A stretch of DNA of 64,000 bases from Candidatus Saccharimonadota bacterium (GTDB taxonomy: Bacteria > Patescibacteriota > Saccharimonadia > Saccharimonadales > Saccharimonadaceae), in the NCBI GenBank assembly GCA_017524405.1, contig JAFWSJ010000002.1, forward strand, positions 1-64,000. The letters run 5' to 3'. The notes beneath the pieces were generated by a model. That model was not told the DNA's origin and did not search any database. It saw nothing but the letters and a program-made list of their open reading frames with translations. The number at the start of each line of letters is the position of its first letter. The stretch's first letter is position 1. This document shows, one piece after another, positions 31,006 to 40,270 of the stretch. Position numbers and translations under genes: made by a program.

Positions 31006-32852
31006 TTGCGAACTCCTTTCAAGACATTATTCAGCATGTTCGCATAGGTCGTACGGCCTTCCGGGTTGAGGTGGATATGGTCGGCATACATGAGCGACCA
31101 GTTATTGTGCGCGATTGACCACCAGTCGGCAAGATAAACATTCTGATGCGAATCGGCGAAGGCCTTCAAGGCGGCGTTCTGTTTTTCGCGCGGCTGGAGC
31201 GGACCGGCATAGGCGGTAATGAGCACGAAATTATGGTCATGCCCTGCGACGTTTACGATGTCGCGCAAAGTCAGTTCGGTGATATTGCGCTCATTCGTGG
31301 CGAGACTAATCACAATGGTTTTTGCGAGGCGACCGCTTGCAGCATAGCCCGCAATAAGACCGGTAGCGGTCTCGATACCGCGCGACTCTTTGGCGTCAAC
31401 ATACGATTTCGAAATCGTCGATTCGATAGCGGTTTTAGCGCCGAGCGTGACGGAGTCCCCGATTACTAATACGTCGGCATCGTTCGCAGACGTAACGGTC
31501 ACAACAGAATTCGGATCGATTTCCGGCTTCGTGGTTTTTGCGAGTTCAAATTTTTCTGAAAGAGTCTTCGTTGTTTGCTCGAGGAGCTGAGAGGCTTTTA
31601 AGTAATCCGTATTTTCCGATGCGGTCGAAATAACGGATTCAGTTTTTTGGTCAGCGTTCTGGCTGAGCTGTTCCGCAATGCTCGAAACGCGCGGCGCACG
31701 GACGAGCGTGATAGTCGAGGTCGCGACGAGCGCGAGTGCGGCGACCGCATAGCCGATGCGCACTGCGAGCGGTTGGCGCTTAATCTTGCGACGTAGGTTT
31801 TTGATGCGTAGAACGTTATAAATAACCGACGCGAGAATAATACTTAGGCCGACATTAACGACAGCATAGCCCCACTCCTCGGTATCTGGCGTGAGAATTT
31901 GCGGCAAAAGAATATAGAGCGGCCAGTGAAAGAGATAAATACCATAGGCGAGGCTGCCAGTGCTTTCGATAATGCGAACGAGGTTATTGGTTTTATGGCG
32001 TTCGCGAATATTGCGCTGCAACTTAATAACGCAAGCAATAATAATGAGCGTCACAATCGTGACGGCATGCAAGCCGAGCATGAATGTAAGCGGATTGTCA
32101 TAATGAAGGACGAACGAAAGCGCGAGAACAACGCCGAGGCTTGCGAACATCGCGATTGCCGCAAGGCGCTTGGTCGTGCGCGGCGGACGCGGGAAAAGTT
32201 GGCTAAAGACCGCAAAGGCGGCACCGAAGCAGAAAGCGGTCATGTGCGAATCGAGCGCGAAGTAGGCGCGATCCGGCATGCCAAAAATCCCGCCGTAGAA
32301 GAACATCAGAATCCAGGAAATAATGCCGAGCACGATCATCGAAACGCCGAAAGTCTTCAGGGCTTTCTTGCGATTCTTGATGAGCGCGAGAAAGAGCTTC
32401 ATGACGAGCGGAACGATGAGGTAGAATTGGAAAATTAGCGCGAGAAACCAAGTGTGCTCGAACACATTTGGAAGATACGAGTTTTCGTATGCGCCGCCCG
32501 AAAACAGCTCAAAGAAATTCGTCGTGAAAGTCAGGGCGCCGAGGGTATTCGTGCGTGCGCCAGTCATAATATCTGGATTCACCATGAGCCCAAAAGCGAG
32601 CGTCAAAAGGACACAAAAAAGTAAGGTCGGATACAAACGTTTCAAACGACCGAGGATGAAGGCGCCGTATTTAAACCCACCTTCAGACAGGACATTTTGG
32701 ACCAACTTGCCGGCAATAAGAAAACCGGATAGACAGAAGAAAATTTCAACCGCAATGAAGCCGCCTGGAAGAATATTTCGGAAAAGATGATAAACAACAA
32801 TCAGCGCGATTGCAAAAAATCTGAGCGAATTGATGCCTACCAACTTCTTCAT
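31002..32852 (-). CDS. OatA-like acyltransferase with SGNH domain
   Basis: A 616-residue membrane protein. The acyltransferase-3 domain (about ten helices, residues 1-370) begins with GINSLRFFAIALIVVYH and has FFCLSGFLIA, typical of peptidoglycan or polysaccharide O-acetyltransferases. After a linker, an extracytoplasmic SGNH esterase-like domain has the nucleophile in VIGDSVTLGA and the Asp/His pair in DHIHLNPEGR. This fusion is the OatA architecture, so it probably O-acetylates peptidoglycan or a surface glycan outside the membrane. A TATGAT box 8 nt before the ATG suggests a nearly leaderless mRNA. Confidence 0.9.
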   Translation of the reverse strand: MKKLVGINSLRFFAIALIVVYHLFRNILPGGFIAVEIFFCLSGFLIAGKLVQNVLSEGGFKYGAFILGRLKRLYPTLLFCVLLTLAFGLMVNPDIMTGARTNTLGALTFTTNFFELFSGGAYENSYLPNVFEHTWFLALIFQFYLIVPLVMKLFLALIKNRKKALKTFGVSMIVLGIISWILMFFYGGIFGMPDRAYFALDSHMTAFCFGAAFAVFSQLFPRPPRTTKRLAAIAMFASLGVVLALSFVLHYDNPLTFMLGLHAVTIVTLIIIACVIKLQRNIRERHKTNNLVRIIESTGSLAYGIYLFHWPLYILLPQILTPDTEEWGYAVVNVGLSIILASVIYNVLRIKNLRRKIKRQPLAVRIGYAVAALALVATSTITLVRAPRVSSIAEQLSQNADQKTESVISTASENTDYLKASQLLEQTTKTLSEKFELAKTTKPEIDPNSVVTVTSANDADVLVIGDSVTLGAKTAIESTISKSYVDAKESRGIETATGLIAGYAASGRLAKTIVISLATNERNITELTLRDIVNVAGHDHNFVLITAYAGPLQPREKQNAALKAFADSHQNVYLADWWSIAHNNWSLMYADHIHLNPEGRTTYANMLNNVLKGVRK

Positions 32853-32922
32853 ACTTTTTTATCATAGCAAGATTAATAACAGATTAAAAACTTGAGCGCA
32901 ATAGAGATGATACAATAGTTTT

Positions 32923-34275
32923 ATGGAACAGTCATTTTTCTTTTATGACCTAGAAACTTCGGGGCTTAGTCCGCGTGTTGACCGCATTATGCAGTTTGCC
33001 GGACAGCGCACGAACATGAATCTTGAACCAATTGGCGAACCGGTGAATCTGCTCATCAAGCTCGCCGATGATACCCTACCTAGCCCGTACGCCATCATGG
33101 TAACCGGCATCACGCCGCAAAGCACGCAGCTCGATGGCCTAACGGAAGCCGAATTCTGCAAATACGTGCTCGAGGAGATTTTTACGCCCGGGACGATCGC
33201 GGTCGGCTATAACTCGGTGCGTTTTGACGACGAACACATGCGCTACTGCTTCTGGCGCAATTTCCGCGATCCGTACGAATGGCAATGGAAAGACGAGCGC
33301 AGCAAGTGGGATTTGCTCGATGTCGTTCGTATGACGCGCGCACTCAGGCCGGAAGGCATCGAGTGGCCAGTGACCGATGACGGTAAGGCGACGAACCGCC
33401 TTGAACTCATCACTAAAATGAATGGCATCTCGCACGAGAATGCTCACGACGCACTCGCCGATGTCAATGCATTAATTGACGTAACGCGGCTGATCCGCGA
33501 TAAGCAGCCTTCGCTTTACGAATATCTCCTAAAAATGCGCGGCAAGAAGGCCGTTCAACAGCTCGTAAATCTCGAAAAGCCAACGCCGTTTGTTTATAGC
33601 TGCGGGCAATATTCGAGCACGCATAATAAAACTTCTGTTGCTTATCCAATTGCGCCCGCAAAGAATGGCAACGTACTCGTATTTGACCTGCGCATTAATC
33701 TCGACGAATTACTCGCCGAGGAGGAACCGAAATTCTTCCCGACTGTAAAGGAGCTAAAATACAACCACTGCCCGGCCGTGGCGCCGCTTGGCGTGCTGAG
33801 CCAAGGAGGTGGTTGGGAAAAAATCGGCCTGACCGAAGAAGTTATCAAGAAGAACCTCGATTCCCTGCTCGCCCATCCGGACTTCATCGAACGTATGCGC
33901 AGCGAAAACGAGGCGAAACCAGAATTTCCAGAGTCCGCCGACAGCGAAAGCGCGCTATATGACGGCTTTCTCGACACGCAAGACAAGACGAAATGTCTCG
34001 CCGTAGCCCGCGCCACCGCAAACCAGCTTGCCGATTTTCATCCAGATTTCGTCGATTCGCGTTTGCCGGAATTATTGCTTCACTATAAGGCGCGAAACTT
34101 CGCTAATTCCCTTTCCGAATCGGAAAGCAAACAATGGGAAGAATACCGTGTGGCCCGCATCAAAGCGCACGCCAACGATTACATCCGCGCAATCCAGGAA
34201 CTCGCCGAAGCCGGCAAAGATCCGTATCTCCTCGAAGAGTTGCAGCTCTGGTATCAGTCGCTTTTGCCATACTAA
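32923..34275 (+). CDS. sbcB: Exonuclease I
   Basis: A 450-residue single-strand-specific 3'-5' DNA exonuclease of the DnaQ superfamily. FFYDLETSGLSPRVDRIMQFA holds the first acidic pair, VGYNSVRFDDEHMRYCFWRNFRDPY and WDLLDVVRMTRALRPEGI match E. coli ExoI closely, and HENAHDALADV is the ExoIII motif with His and Asp. The C-terminal SH3-like and helical parts follow; E. coli ExoI has 475 residues. TACAAT (32911-32916) is 6 nt before the ATG, a leaderless start. It acts in mismatch repair and recombination. It stands alone here, not beside other repair genes. Confidence 0.94.
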   Translation: MEQSFFFYDLETSGLSPRVDRIMQFAGQRTNMNLEPIGEPVNLLIKLADDTLPSPYAIMVTGITPQSTQLDGLTEAEFCKYVLEEIFTPGTIAVGYNSVRFDDEHMRYCFWRNFRDPYEWQWKDERSKWDLLDVVRMTRALRPEGIEWPVTDDGKATNRLELITKMNGISHENAHDALADVNALIDVTRLIRDKQPSLYEYLLKMRGKKAVQQLVNLEKPTPFVYSCGQYSSTHNKTSVAYPIAPAKNGNVLVFDLRINLDELLAEEEPKFFPTVKELKYNHCPAVAPLGVLSQGGGWEKIGLTEEVIKKNLDSLLAHPDFIERMRSENEAKPEFPESADSESALYDGFLDTQDKTKCLAVARATANQLADFHPDFVDSRLPELLLHYKARNFANSLSESESKQWEEYRVARIKAHANDYIRAIQELAEAGKDPYLLEELQLWYQSLLPY

Positions 34276-34277
34276 AC

Positions 34278-34309
34278 AAAATATGCGCCAACCGACTGAC
34301 GCATATTTT
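34278..34309. terminator. Bidirectional terminator between sbcB and the large surface gene
   Basis: Stem AAAATATGCG/CGCATATTTT with a 12-nt loop between convergent genes. Confidence 0.85.
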
Positions 34310-34323
34310 TTATTCGCTTTTAG

Positions 34324-37300
34324 CTAGCTGCGCTTGCGGTGAATGACGGCGAATACGGCTCCGGCGGTAATGCTGCCAGTAAGAATGGCAACATACTTCA
34401 CGATCTCATCGAGTGTCTTTGGCGTGTCTGGTTGCGGTTCTGGTTGTGGGGTTGGGGTCGGTTCTGGCTGCGGTTCCGGTTCTGGTTCTGGGTCCGGCGT
34501 TGGATCTGGGGTTGGATCTGGTTCGCGTTCGCGCTCAGCATCACGTGGGTCGACGTTAGTGTTAGCGAGGTAAGTAGTGTATTTGTCTGTATGCTTAAGA
34601 TCGACCGTGAGAACTGCTGGATCATCAGTTGCTGGGCGAATAAGATATGCGAGATTTGCGAAGTTCTGGTTCGTAAGGTCTAGTTCGTCCATTGGGACTG
34701 GAGTATCCCAGATTGTACCAAAGGCTTCGTTCTCAGCAATAGTCTCGGCCATATGCTCGAAGTTGAGGCCCTTGCCAGCACGGGCATAGGCATTGCCATC
34801 GAATTCTTGCCAGCTATCGGATTCGAGGATGATGCCATCGCGGCGCATTGCGTAGACGACGAGATCAGATTTATCGAAATCGGTATCGTCTTCTTGGAGA
34901 AGGACGGTTGGATGGTTGCTCGTCAGATAGAGCACCTCGTCGAGTGGGTAGAACTTGCCGGCGAAGTCTGCGCGTTGTTCGCTTGCGGCATAGTCTTCAG
35001 TCTTTGCCGTAGAGTAGGCATAGATGTCTGTCGTCTCTGGAATGGTTGGACCGACGACGACTGGGATTGGACCACGAGTTGGTGGAGTGTAGCCATCAAG
35101 GCTCTGGTCCTGGATGATGGTATCGCCCCAGATGAAGATACGCTTCAGATTGTTGTCGCGAGCAAATGCTGCGTTCTTAATGTCTGTAATCTTGTAGTCT
35201 ACCCGAGCTTCTTCAAGGAGCTCGTCGTTGTAGAAGGTGTACTCTGGGATGGTGGCGCCGCTGAAGTTACGAGGGACGGTGACCTTCTTGAGCTTTGACA
35301 TGTTAGCGAAGGAGTGGCCTGGGGTGGCATCGAACTTCGCTGCTGTGAGGTCGAACTTAGTCGAGGAATCGCCGAGCTCGGTGAAGCCGGTGCCGGAGAA
35401 GGCATTGGAGCCCACTGTGATCGTTTCGTTCTTTATCGATGGGGAGAATTTAATTGTGTCGAGCTTTTCATCGTTCACGAAGGCCTCCTCACCAATCATA
35501 CGAATAGCAGAGTTGCTACTCATGTCTACGGTCTTGAGATTCGTACAGCTATCGAAGGCGCCGTAGGAGATGCCCGGGAGATTATTAACGACCGCCTCGT
35601 TCATATCCATGTTCCAGAATTCCTGATTCAGAGGCAAAGCAGGGTCGTTCGCGAGGGCCGGGAGCATACTAGAGTCGATGACGAGTTTATCTAGGCTAGA
35701 TCCCCAGAGGAACTGATGAACGAGTTGATCGTCCGTGTCGTCGTAGGTGAGTGCCGGCTTAATAGTGACAGTGCCGTAGTGGACGTCCTGGCTTCCGGCG
35801 TTAAAGGCGGATTTACCAATATGCTCAACGGTTGCCGGGATAGTGAGATCGTCTGCCATATTTGCATCATAGAATGCAGCTTCGTTGATGGATTTGACGC
35901 CTTCTGGGAGAACTTCCGTAATCTTGCCGGTTGCACTTTGGAAGGCAGCACGGTCAATGGTCTTCGTCGTTGCAGGAAGTTCAAATTCGTTCTCGATCAC
36001 GGCATCATGGAAGGCGCCTTCATTGATGGTCTTGACGCCATTTGGAAGGATCAACGTCCCAATGTTTGCCTGATTGAAGGCATATGGCTGCTCGGTAATC
36101 TTGGTCCAGCTGGTTGCACCCATGTCTACTGTGCCGAAGCTGAGGCCGGAGAAGATACCGGTAGTACCGTCGAGCTCAGTGACGTTTTTGTCTGTGAAGA
36201 TGAGGGAGCCGTAGGCAAGGCCAGAGTCGAGCTGGTCGCCTGTCTCAGTTCTGTAATATGGCCAAGAATCCGTTTCCACTCGGTAGGACATATTTTTGCC
36301 GAAGATAGAGAAGAAGGTTTCATACGGCCCGAGATAGCTTTGCGGAGTGAAGCTGCGATAAAGCTCAATGCCAATCATTACGTGTGCAGGAACTATGCCA
36401 TTATCTGCATAATTAATTAACGATTGCGGATAGTATTGATATGTGTCCGGCCTCGTTTCTTCGGTAGCGACGAGCGTTGCAAAGTCTGCATCGATTGTAA
36501 TATCACGTAGGGTTGGGATATCACTAAATGTGCCGCTGTGGAGCCACTCGACGGTGCTCGGAATATATACGTCGCGGAGGCTGGTTCTTTGGAAGGCGCT
36601 AGAATATACGCGCCTTAGGTTCGGAGCGTTTAGGTCGGCAGTCAGGTTCTTGTCGCCGTAGAAGGCGTTAGCGCCAATGAATTCTAGGCTCGCTGGAAGC
36701 TTGGTGATGATGATTGAGTTATCCGGCGAACAGCCCTGACCGGTGCACTGGAAAGCGCCGTCACCGATGATTTTTAGCGTATTCGGGAGAATGACCTCTT
36801 TTTCGATGGTGTTTTCGGCGAAGGCCATAGTACCGATTACCTCAAGGTTGCTTGGTAGGATTAATTCATTAACCTTTGCGTGATGGAAACCGTACGGATG
36901 GAACACCTTCCAAGGCGTAGCGCTGAAGTCGACCTTTTGGGCGTTCATATAGTTGAAGGTTGCGCCGTTATTAGACGAACCGAAGCTTTGGCCGTTAATG
37001 TTGTAGATACCTTCGCCGCTCATAGTGCTCGAGTAAGAGAAGTTTGGCTCATGAACTGCCTTCTCAGTAAAGGTGATAGTGCCGAATTTGACGACCGTCT
37101 CGTTATTGTAGTCGCAGCTTAAGTTCCATTCTGCACAGCCTGCATCGCTCGGGTTGTAGTTGGAAGTATCGCCAAACGAGCCGTGGAACTCGCTAGAGTA
37201 ATAGTTGTTCCAACCGCTTAGGGTGTTATCAAGTAGGGTCTTTGACCAAATGATCATATTGTCTGGATCGTATACGTCTAGGTCGAACGTGATGTCTCTG

Positions 37301-39429
37301 AGGCCGAAACAATCATGGAAAACGCCCCAGCCCATGTACTCAAGACTGTCGTGGAGGTAAACGTTTCTGACGAGAGTTCCGCTAAATGCGCCGTCGCCGA
37401 GGAACTTTAGGTTCGGAAGGTCGATGTCGTTTTCGAGAGTGTACATTTGCTTGAATGCGCCTTGGCCGATAAATTCGAGGGAAGTAGGAAGGTTTACTTC
37501 CATCCCTGGGTAAAATGCGGATCCGAACGCAAGTGTGCCGACGCCCTTTAAGGTGCTGGGTAGGGAGATTTTCTCGATAGGCCTTGCTGCTTTGGCCTCG
37601 TAGTTGTCGCATTCGGCGCTGCTTCTGCTGCAGTTGTTTACGACTCCTGCTGCATAAAATGCGGCGCTACCTGGGTCGCGTTGCGTGTCGATGAAAGCGG
37701 AGCCGCCAATATATTCATAACCTTCGCCAACGGTAATTCTCTTTAAGTTATGCAAGCTATCGAAATAGGCCGGGGCGATAACATTTTTCATTTCGTCTGG
37801 TTTGATCCAGCGTTTTTCTGTTTCGATGGCCTGGTTGTCGCAACCGATCTTGCCATACCAATAGTTGATGTTGCCGTCCGTGTATCCGACGCCGCAGTTG
37901 TAGCGAGGATAAACCCTTTCTGAATGATAATTCTGGTCCTGGTCGTAGTGGAAGGCATAATCTTCCATAGTGACGTGAGTTGCGCTAACTTGTTCGTCAG
38001 CGGCATATGGGGCGAGAACGACGACTTCTTCGATTGTGCTTTCTGGTTCGTTTTCAGTGCCGTATGTGCTGTAAGCGCCATCAAGCACGATGGCGAGCGC
38101 ATGGGTAGTGCCACTCGTCATCGTATCGTAGGCGACGGTGACTTTTTTCATGTGGCCGTTGCCTTTGAATACTTGAGCCTGCAAATAATTGATAGACTTT
38201 GGAAGGTATAGCTCGACAATATCGTTGTCTTTGAAGGCACGATAATCGAGGCGTTCGACGCCAGTGAGGTCTATAGATTCTAGGCGAGATCCTTCGAAAG
38301 CGCGGGCCTTAATGCGCTTGATGCCGTGGGCGCCGAAGTCAAAGCTAGTGAGGTCGGTGCCGGCGAAGGTGTCCTCAACGATAGTGTCGACGCCGTCGCC
38401 AAACGTAATGCTTTCGATGTTCTGGCAATCCTTGAAGATACCGGCGCCAATATTATTCGAATTAATCGTGACGTTTTTGACGTTCGACCCACGGAAAATG
38501 AAGCTACCGGCGAACTTTTCGTCAACGGTTACGCTCGTATTCTCAGCGTTGAGCGTGGTATTTGCGAATGCGTTCCAACCGATGTAGTTGAAGTTGCTAG
38601 AAACGAAATTCGTGAGCTTGAGCTTGTAGCCGGCGAATGCGCCGCCAGAGCGTGCGTTTTGATTGATAACGTCTGGATAATAATAGCTCTCGTATTTAAC
38701 GAAGCATGGGTATGTGGCATACATGGTCGGGTTAACCCAGTAAGTGTATTCTCCTAGTGCGTAGCAGCCAGATTTTTGAACGCCTTGTTGCATGGTTGGA
38801 GCGTAGGCAATCTGCTCCTCTTCGGACATGTTGTCCCAGCCAGAAACGATATCTTCGACATTATCTACCCACTTGCCTTCGTGAATGCGGCAATAATAAT
38901 AGCCGTCGCCCTCGTCATCGAGGTCGCAATATGGAATCCAGACTCTTTTATTTAGCGTATCGCCGATAACCATCTCCGGGCCGAATTTGAGTTCGGTTTC
39001 GACGTCTGGGTCAATGATTGGCTGGACGCCAAGGATTTGGATCTTGTTTGTATTCGTCATGTCGAGGACGGTCGTGTTAGCCGTTGCGGTGCGGCGAGCT
39101 GGAGAGGGGGAGTAGTTTGCATCCTGTGCGGTCTGGTCAGCGTCCATGAGGAAGTAGGTGTTGAGGTCAGCTGAAACGCCAGGGATATTGCTCTTCAGCC
39201 AATCGAGGGAAGGAACCGTAACGGTCGTTGCGGTTGGGGTCTTGTCATAGAATTTGATCTGTAAATCATTGCCGGTTAGAACATATTCCCAGCGGGCGTC
39301 GCCATTCTCGACGATGCCTGCGGTATCAGCAAAAACTGAACTACCACCGAATGTGGTGAATAATGCGCTAGCTAGGAACGCACAAAAAGCAACAAAGACC
39401 CATTTGTTGCATGTTTTTATTTTGGACAT
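34324..39429 (-). CDS. Giant BspA-like leucine-rich surface protein 1
   Basis: A 1701-residue exported protein. A Sec signal peptide (KTCNKWVFVAFCAFLASAL, cleavage near VFADT) is followed by a beta-rich N-terminal part and many BspA/LRR_5-type repeats (patterns such as IKARAFEGSRLESIDLTG and LYLPKSINYL) up to about residue 1450. Then come a Pro/Glu/Asp-Thr stalk (about 1630-1665), the motif TPKTLDE, a hydrophobic segment and a basic tail HRKRS, an arrangement like a cell-wall sorting signal. BspA-type proteins are adhesins in other bacteria; host attachment is inferred. The start at 39429 has a GGGAGAGGT site and matches the paralog at 57536, which has an almost identical C-terminal 350 residues. 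Confidence 0.9.
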   Translation of the reverse strand: MSKIKTCNKWVFVAFCAFLASALFTTFGGSSVFADTAGIVENGDARWEYVLTGNDLQIKFYDKTPTATTVTVPSLDWLKSNIPGVSADLNTYFLMDADQTAQDANYSPSPARRTATANTTVLDMTNTNKIQILGVQPIIDPDVETELKFGPEMVIGDTLNKRVWIPYCDLDDEGDGYYYCRIHEGKWVDNVEDIVSGWDNMSEEEQIAYAPTMQQGVQKSGCYALGEYTYWVNPTMYATYPCFVKYESYYYPDVINQNARSGGAFAGYKLKLTNFVSSNFNYIGWNAFANTTLNAENTSVTVDEKFAGSFIFRGSNVKNVTINSNNIGAGIFKDCQNIESITFGDGVDTIVEDTFAGTDLTSFDFGAHGIKRIKARAFEGSRLESIDLTGVERLDYRAFKDNDIVELYLPKSINYLQAQVFKGNGHMKKVTVAYDTMTSGTTHALAIVLDGAYSTYGTENEPESTIEEVVVLAPYAADEQVSATHVTMEDYAFHYDQDQNYHSERVYPRYNCGVGYTDGNINYWYGKIGCDNQAIETEKRWIKPDEMKNVIAPAYFDSLHNLKRITVGEGYEYIGGSAFIDTQRDPGSAAFYAAGVVNNCSRSSAECDNYEAKAARPIEKISLPSTLKGVGTLAFGSAFYPGMEVNLPTSLEFIGQGAFKQMYTLENDIDLPNLKFLGDGAFSGTLVRNVYLHDSLEYMGWGVFHDCFGLRDITFDLDVYDPDNMIIWSKTLLDNTLSGWNNYYSSEFHGSFGDTSNYNPSDAGCAEWNLSCDYNNETVVKFGTITFTEKAVHEPNFSYSSTMSGEGIYNINGQSFGSSNNGATFNYMNAQKVDFSATPWKVFHPYGFHHAKVNELILPSNLEVIGTMAFAENTIEKEVILPNTLKIIGDGAFQCTGQGCSPDNSIIITKLPASLEFIGANAFYGDKNLTADLNAPNLRRVYSSAFQRTSLRDVYIPSTVEWLHSGTFSDIPTLRDITIDADFATLVATEETRPDTYQYYPQSLINYADNGIVPAHVMIGIELYRSFTPQSYLGPYETFFSIFGKNMSYRVETDSWPYYRTETGDQLDSGLAYGSLIFTDKNVTELDGTTGIFSGLSFGTVDMGATSWTKITEQPYAFNQANIGTLILPNGVKTINEGAFHDAVIENEFELPATTKTIDRAAFQSATGKITEVLPEGVKSINEAAFYDANMADDLTIPATVEHIGKSAFNAGSQDVHYGTVTIKPALTYDDTDDQLVHQFLWGSSLDKLVIDSSMLPALANDPALPLNQEFWNMDMNEAVVNNLPGISYGAFDSCTNLKTVDMSSNSAIRMIGEEAFVNDEKLDTIKFSPSIKNETITVGSNAFSGTGFTELGDSSTKFDLTAAKFDATPGHSFANMSKLKKVTVPRNFSGATIPEYTFYNDELLEEARVDYKITDIKNAAFARDNNLKRIFIWGDTIIQDQSLDGYTPPTRGPIPVVVGPTIPETTDIYAYSTAKTEDYAASEQRADFAGKFYPLDEVLYLTSNHPTVLLQEDDTDFDKSDLVVYAMRRDGIILESDSWQEFDGNAYARAGKGLNFEHMAETIAENEAFGTIWDTPVPMDELDLTNQNFANLAYLIRPATDDPAVLTVDLKHTDKYTTYLANTNVDPRDAEREREPDPTPDPTPDPEPEPEPQPEPTPTPQPEPQPDTPKTLDEIVKYVAILTGSITAGAVFAVIHRKRS

Positions 39430-39477
39430 GACCTCTCCCGTTTGTATTTTGACCCTTTTCCCTAGTAAAGCATAAGC
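39403..39477 (-). repeat. 75-bp identical leader repeat, copy 1 (inverted)
   Basis: From GCTTATGCTTTACTAGG through the ribosome site to codon 9 of the surface gene, identical base for base to 57488-57562 on the opposite strand, 18 kb away. It holds the -10 box, leader, GGGAGAGGT site and start codon. Confidence 0.95.
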
Positions 39478-39492
39478 ATTTCGAAATTGCAA
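39464..39492 (-). promoter_or_regulatory. Promoter of surface protein 1
   Basis: Minus-strand TTGCAA (39492-39487) and TTTACT (39469-39464), 17-nt spacer ending in TATGC, which supplies an extended -10 (TGC). Confidence 0.7.
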
Positions 39493-39536
39493 GTTTTTTG
39501 CATGAAAAAGGCCGACATTTCTGTCGACCTTTTCAA

Positions 39537-40151
39537 TCACCTTTTCTCCGTGCGCATACGCATGGAGTGACGCAGTTTTACCTGCATCTTGTCTACGCCC
39601 CTAACAATCGATGACGCTACAAAGTGAAATACAGATACGACGCCACGACGGCTATAAGCCTTGACGACGAATCCATTTTCTTTGCAACGCTCTTGAATTG
39701 TCAGAGTTGTTGACCAAGTGCCGAGCCACATAAGCCCGACCATTAACAATACCGTGGCCACTATAACAATAGCAACGGCCACTACGGCCCATCCATGTGA
39801 CGCTGCGTCATTCTTGCCGAGATATAAACCTCGAATAGCAGCGTAAATGGCGCGGAAGTAGCGATCCGCAAAAGCCTTTCCGAACATCGTTGTGGTAATA
39901 GCTATATAGATACAGCTAAAAAACGCGTTTGGAGTATAGATCGCGAATTTGCTATTAGTCGGCAAGTCTGTCTCATAATAGCCTGATTCCCCGAGAAAAT
40001 ACTTCGCTACATACGAGCGTATGTAGGGCAGTCTTGTCTCCTTCTTTGTCGGCATCAATCTGGTGCCGAAGGTCCCGATGAACGATGCTCCTAACAGAAA
40101 CACCGCCCAAATTGCGAATAATACAGTTTTGTTGTCAACAACAATAGTCAT
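39537..40151 (-). CDS. Membrane protein, unknown, 204 residues
   Basis: An unrecognised protein with about three membrane helices (VLFAIWAVFLLGASFIG, AFFSCIYIAITTTMFG, a long VVAVAIVIVATVLLMVGLMW) and a basic C-terminus that should be cytoplasmic. The ATG at 40151 is chosen because AAAGGGGG lies 8 nt upstream; an in-frame GTG at 40160 is too close. It has a strong TTGACTTTTT-class promoter and a 5' leader hairpin. It lies immediately upstream of, and reads toward, surface protein 1, possibly in an envelope role. Confidence 0.75.
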   Translation of the reverse strand: MTIVVDNKTVLFAIWAVFLLGASFIGTFGTRLMPTKKETRLPYIRSYVAKYFLGESGYYETDLPTNSKFAIYTPNAFFSCIYIAITTTMFGKAFADRYFRAIYAAIRGLYLGKNDAASHGWAVVAVAIVIVATVLLMVGLMWLGTWSTTLTIQERCKENGFVVKAYSRRGVVSVFHFVASSIVRGVDKMQVKLRHSMRMRTEKR

Positions 40152-40191
40152 TGCAGACACCCCCTTTATTGGTGATTTTTAGGATCGTGGA

Positions 40192-40208
40192 AGTGCCTAA
40201 AAGGCACT
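40192..40208 (-). promoter_or_regulatory. 5' leader hairpin
   Basis: AGTGCCT/AGGCACT, a 7-bp stem with a 3-base loop, at the very 5' end of the 40151 transcript. Could stabilise the mRNA. Confidence 0.55.
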
Positions 40209-40217
40209 CACAAGTTC

Positions 40218-40246
40218 ATTATATCACAAAAGCACAAAAAAGTCAA
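40218..40246 (-). promoter_or_regulatory. Promoter of the gene at 40151
   Basis: Minus-strand TTGACT (40246-40241) and TATAAT (40223-40218), 17-nt spacer; TTGACTTTTT class. Confidence 0.82.
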
Positions 40247-40270
40247 TAGAGCTTACGGTTTTCTCCCCTG

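Noticed and set aside
34339-34573. Plus-strand Gly/Ser-rich ORFs over the C-terminus of the giant gene (and minus-strand ones near 62.5 kb)
   Set aside because: They are antisense translations of the Pro/Glu repeat codons of the surface proteins.
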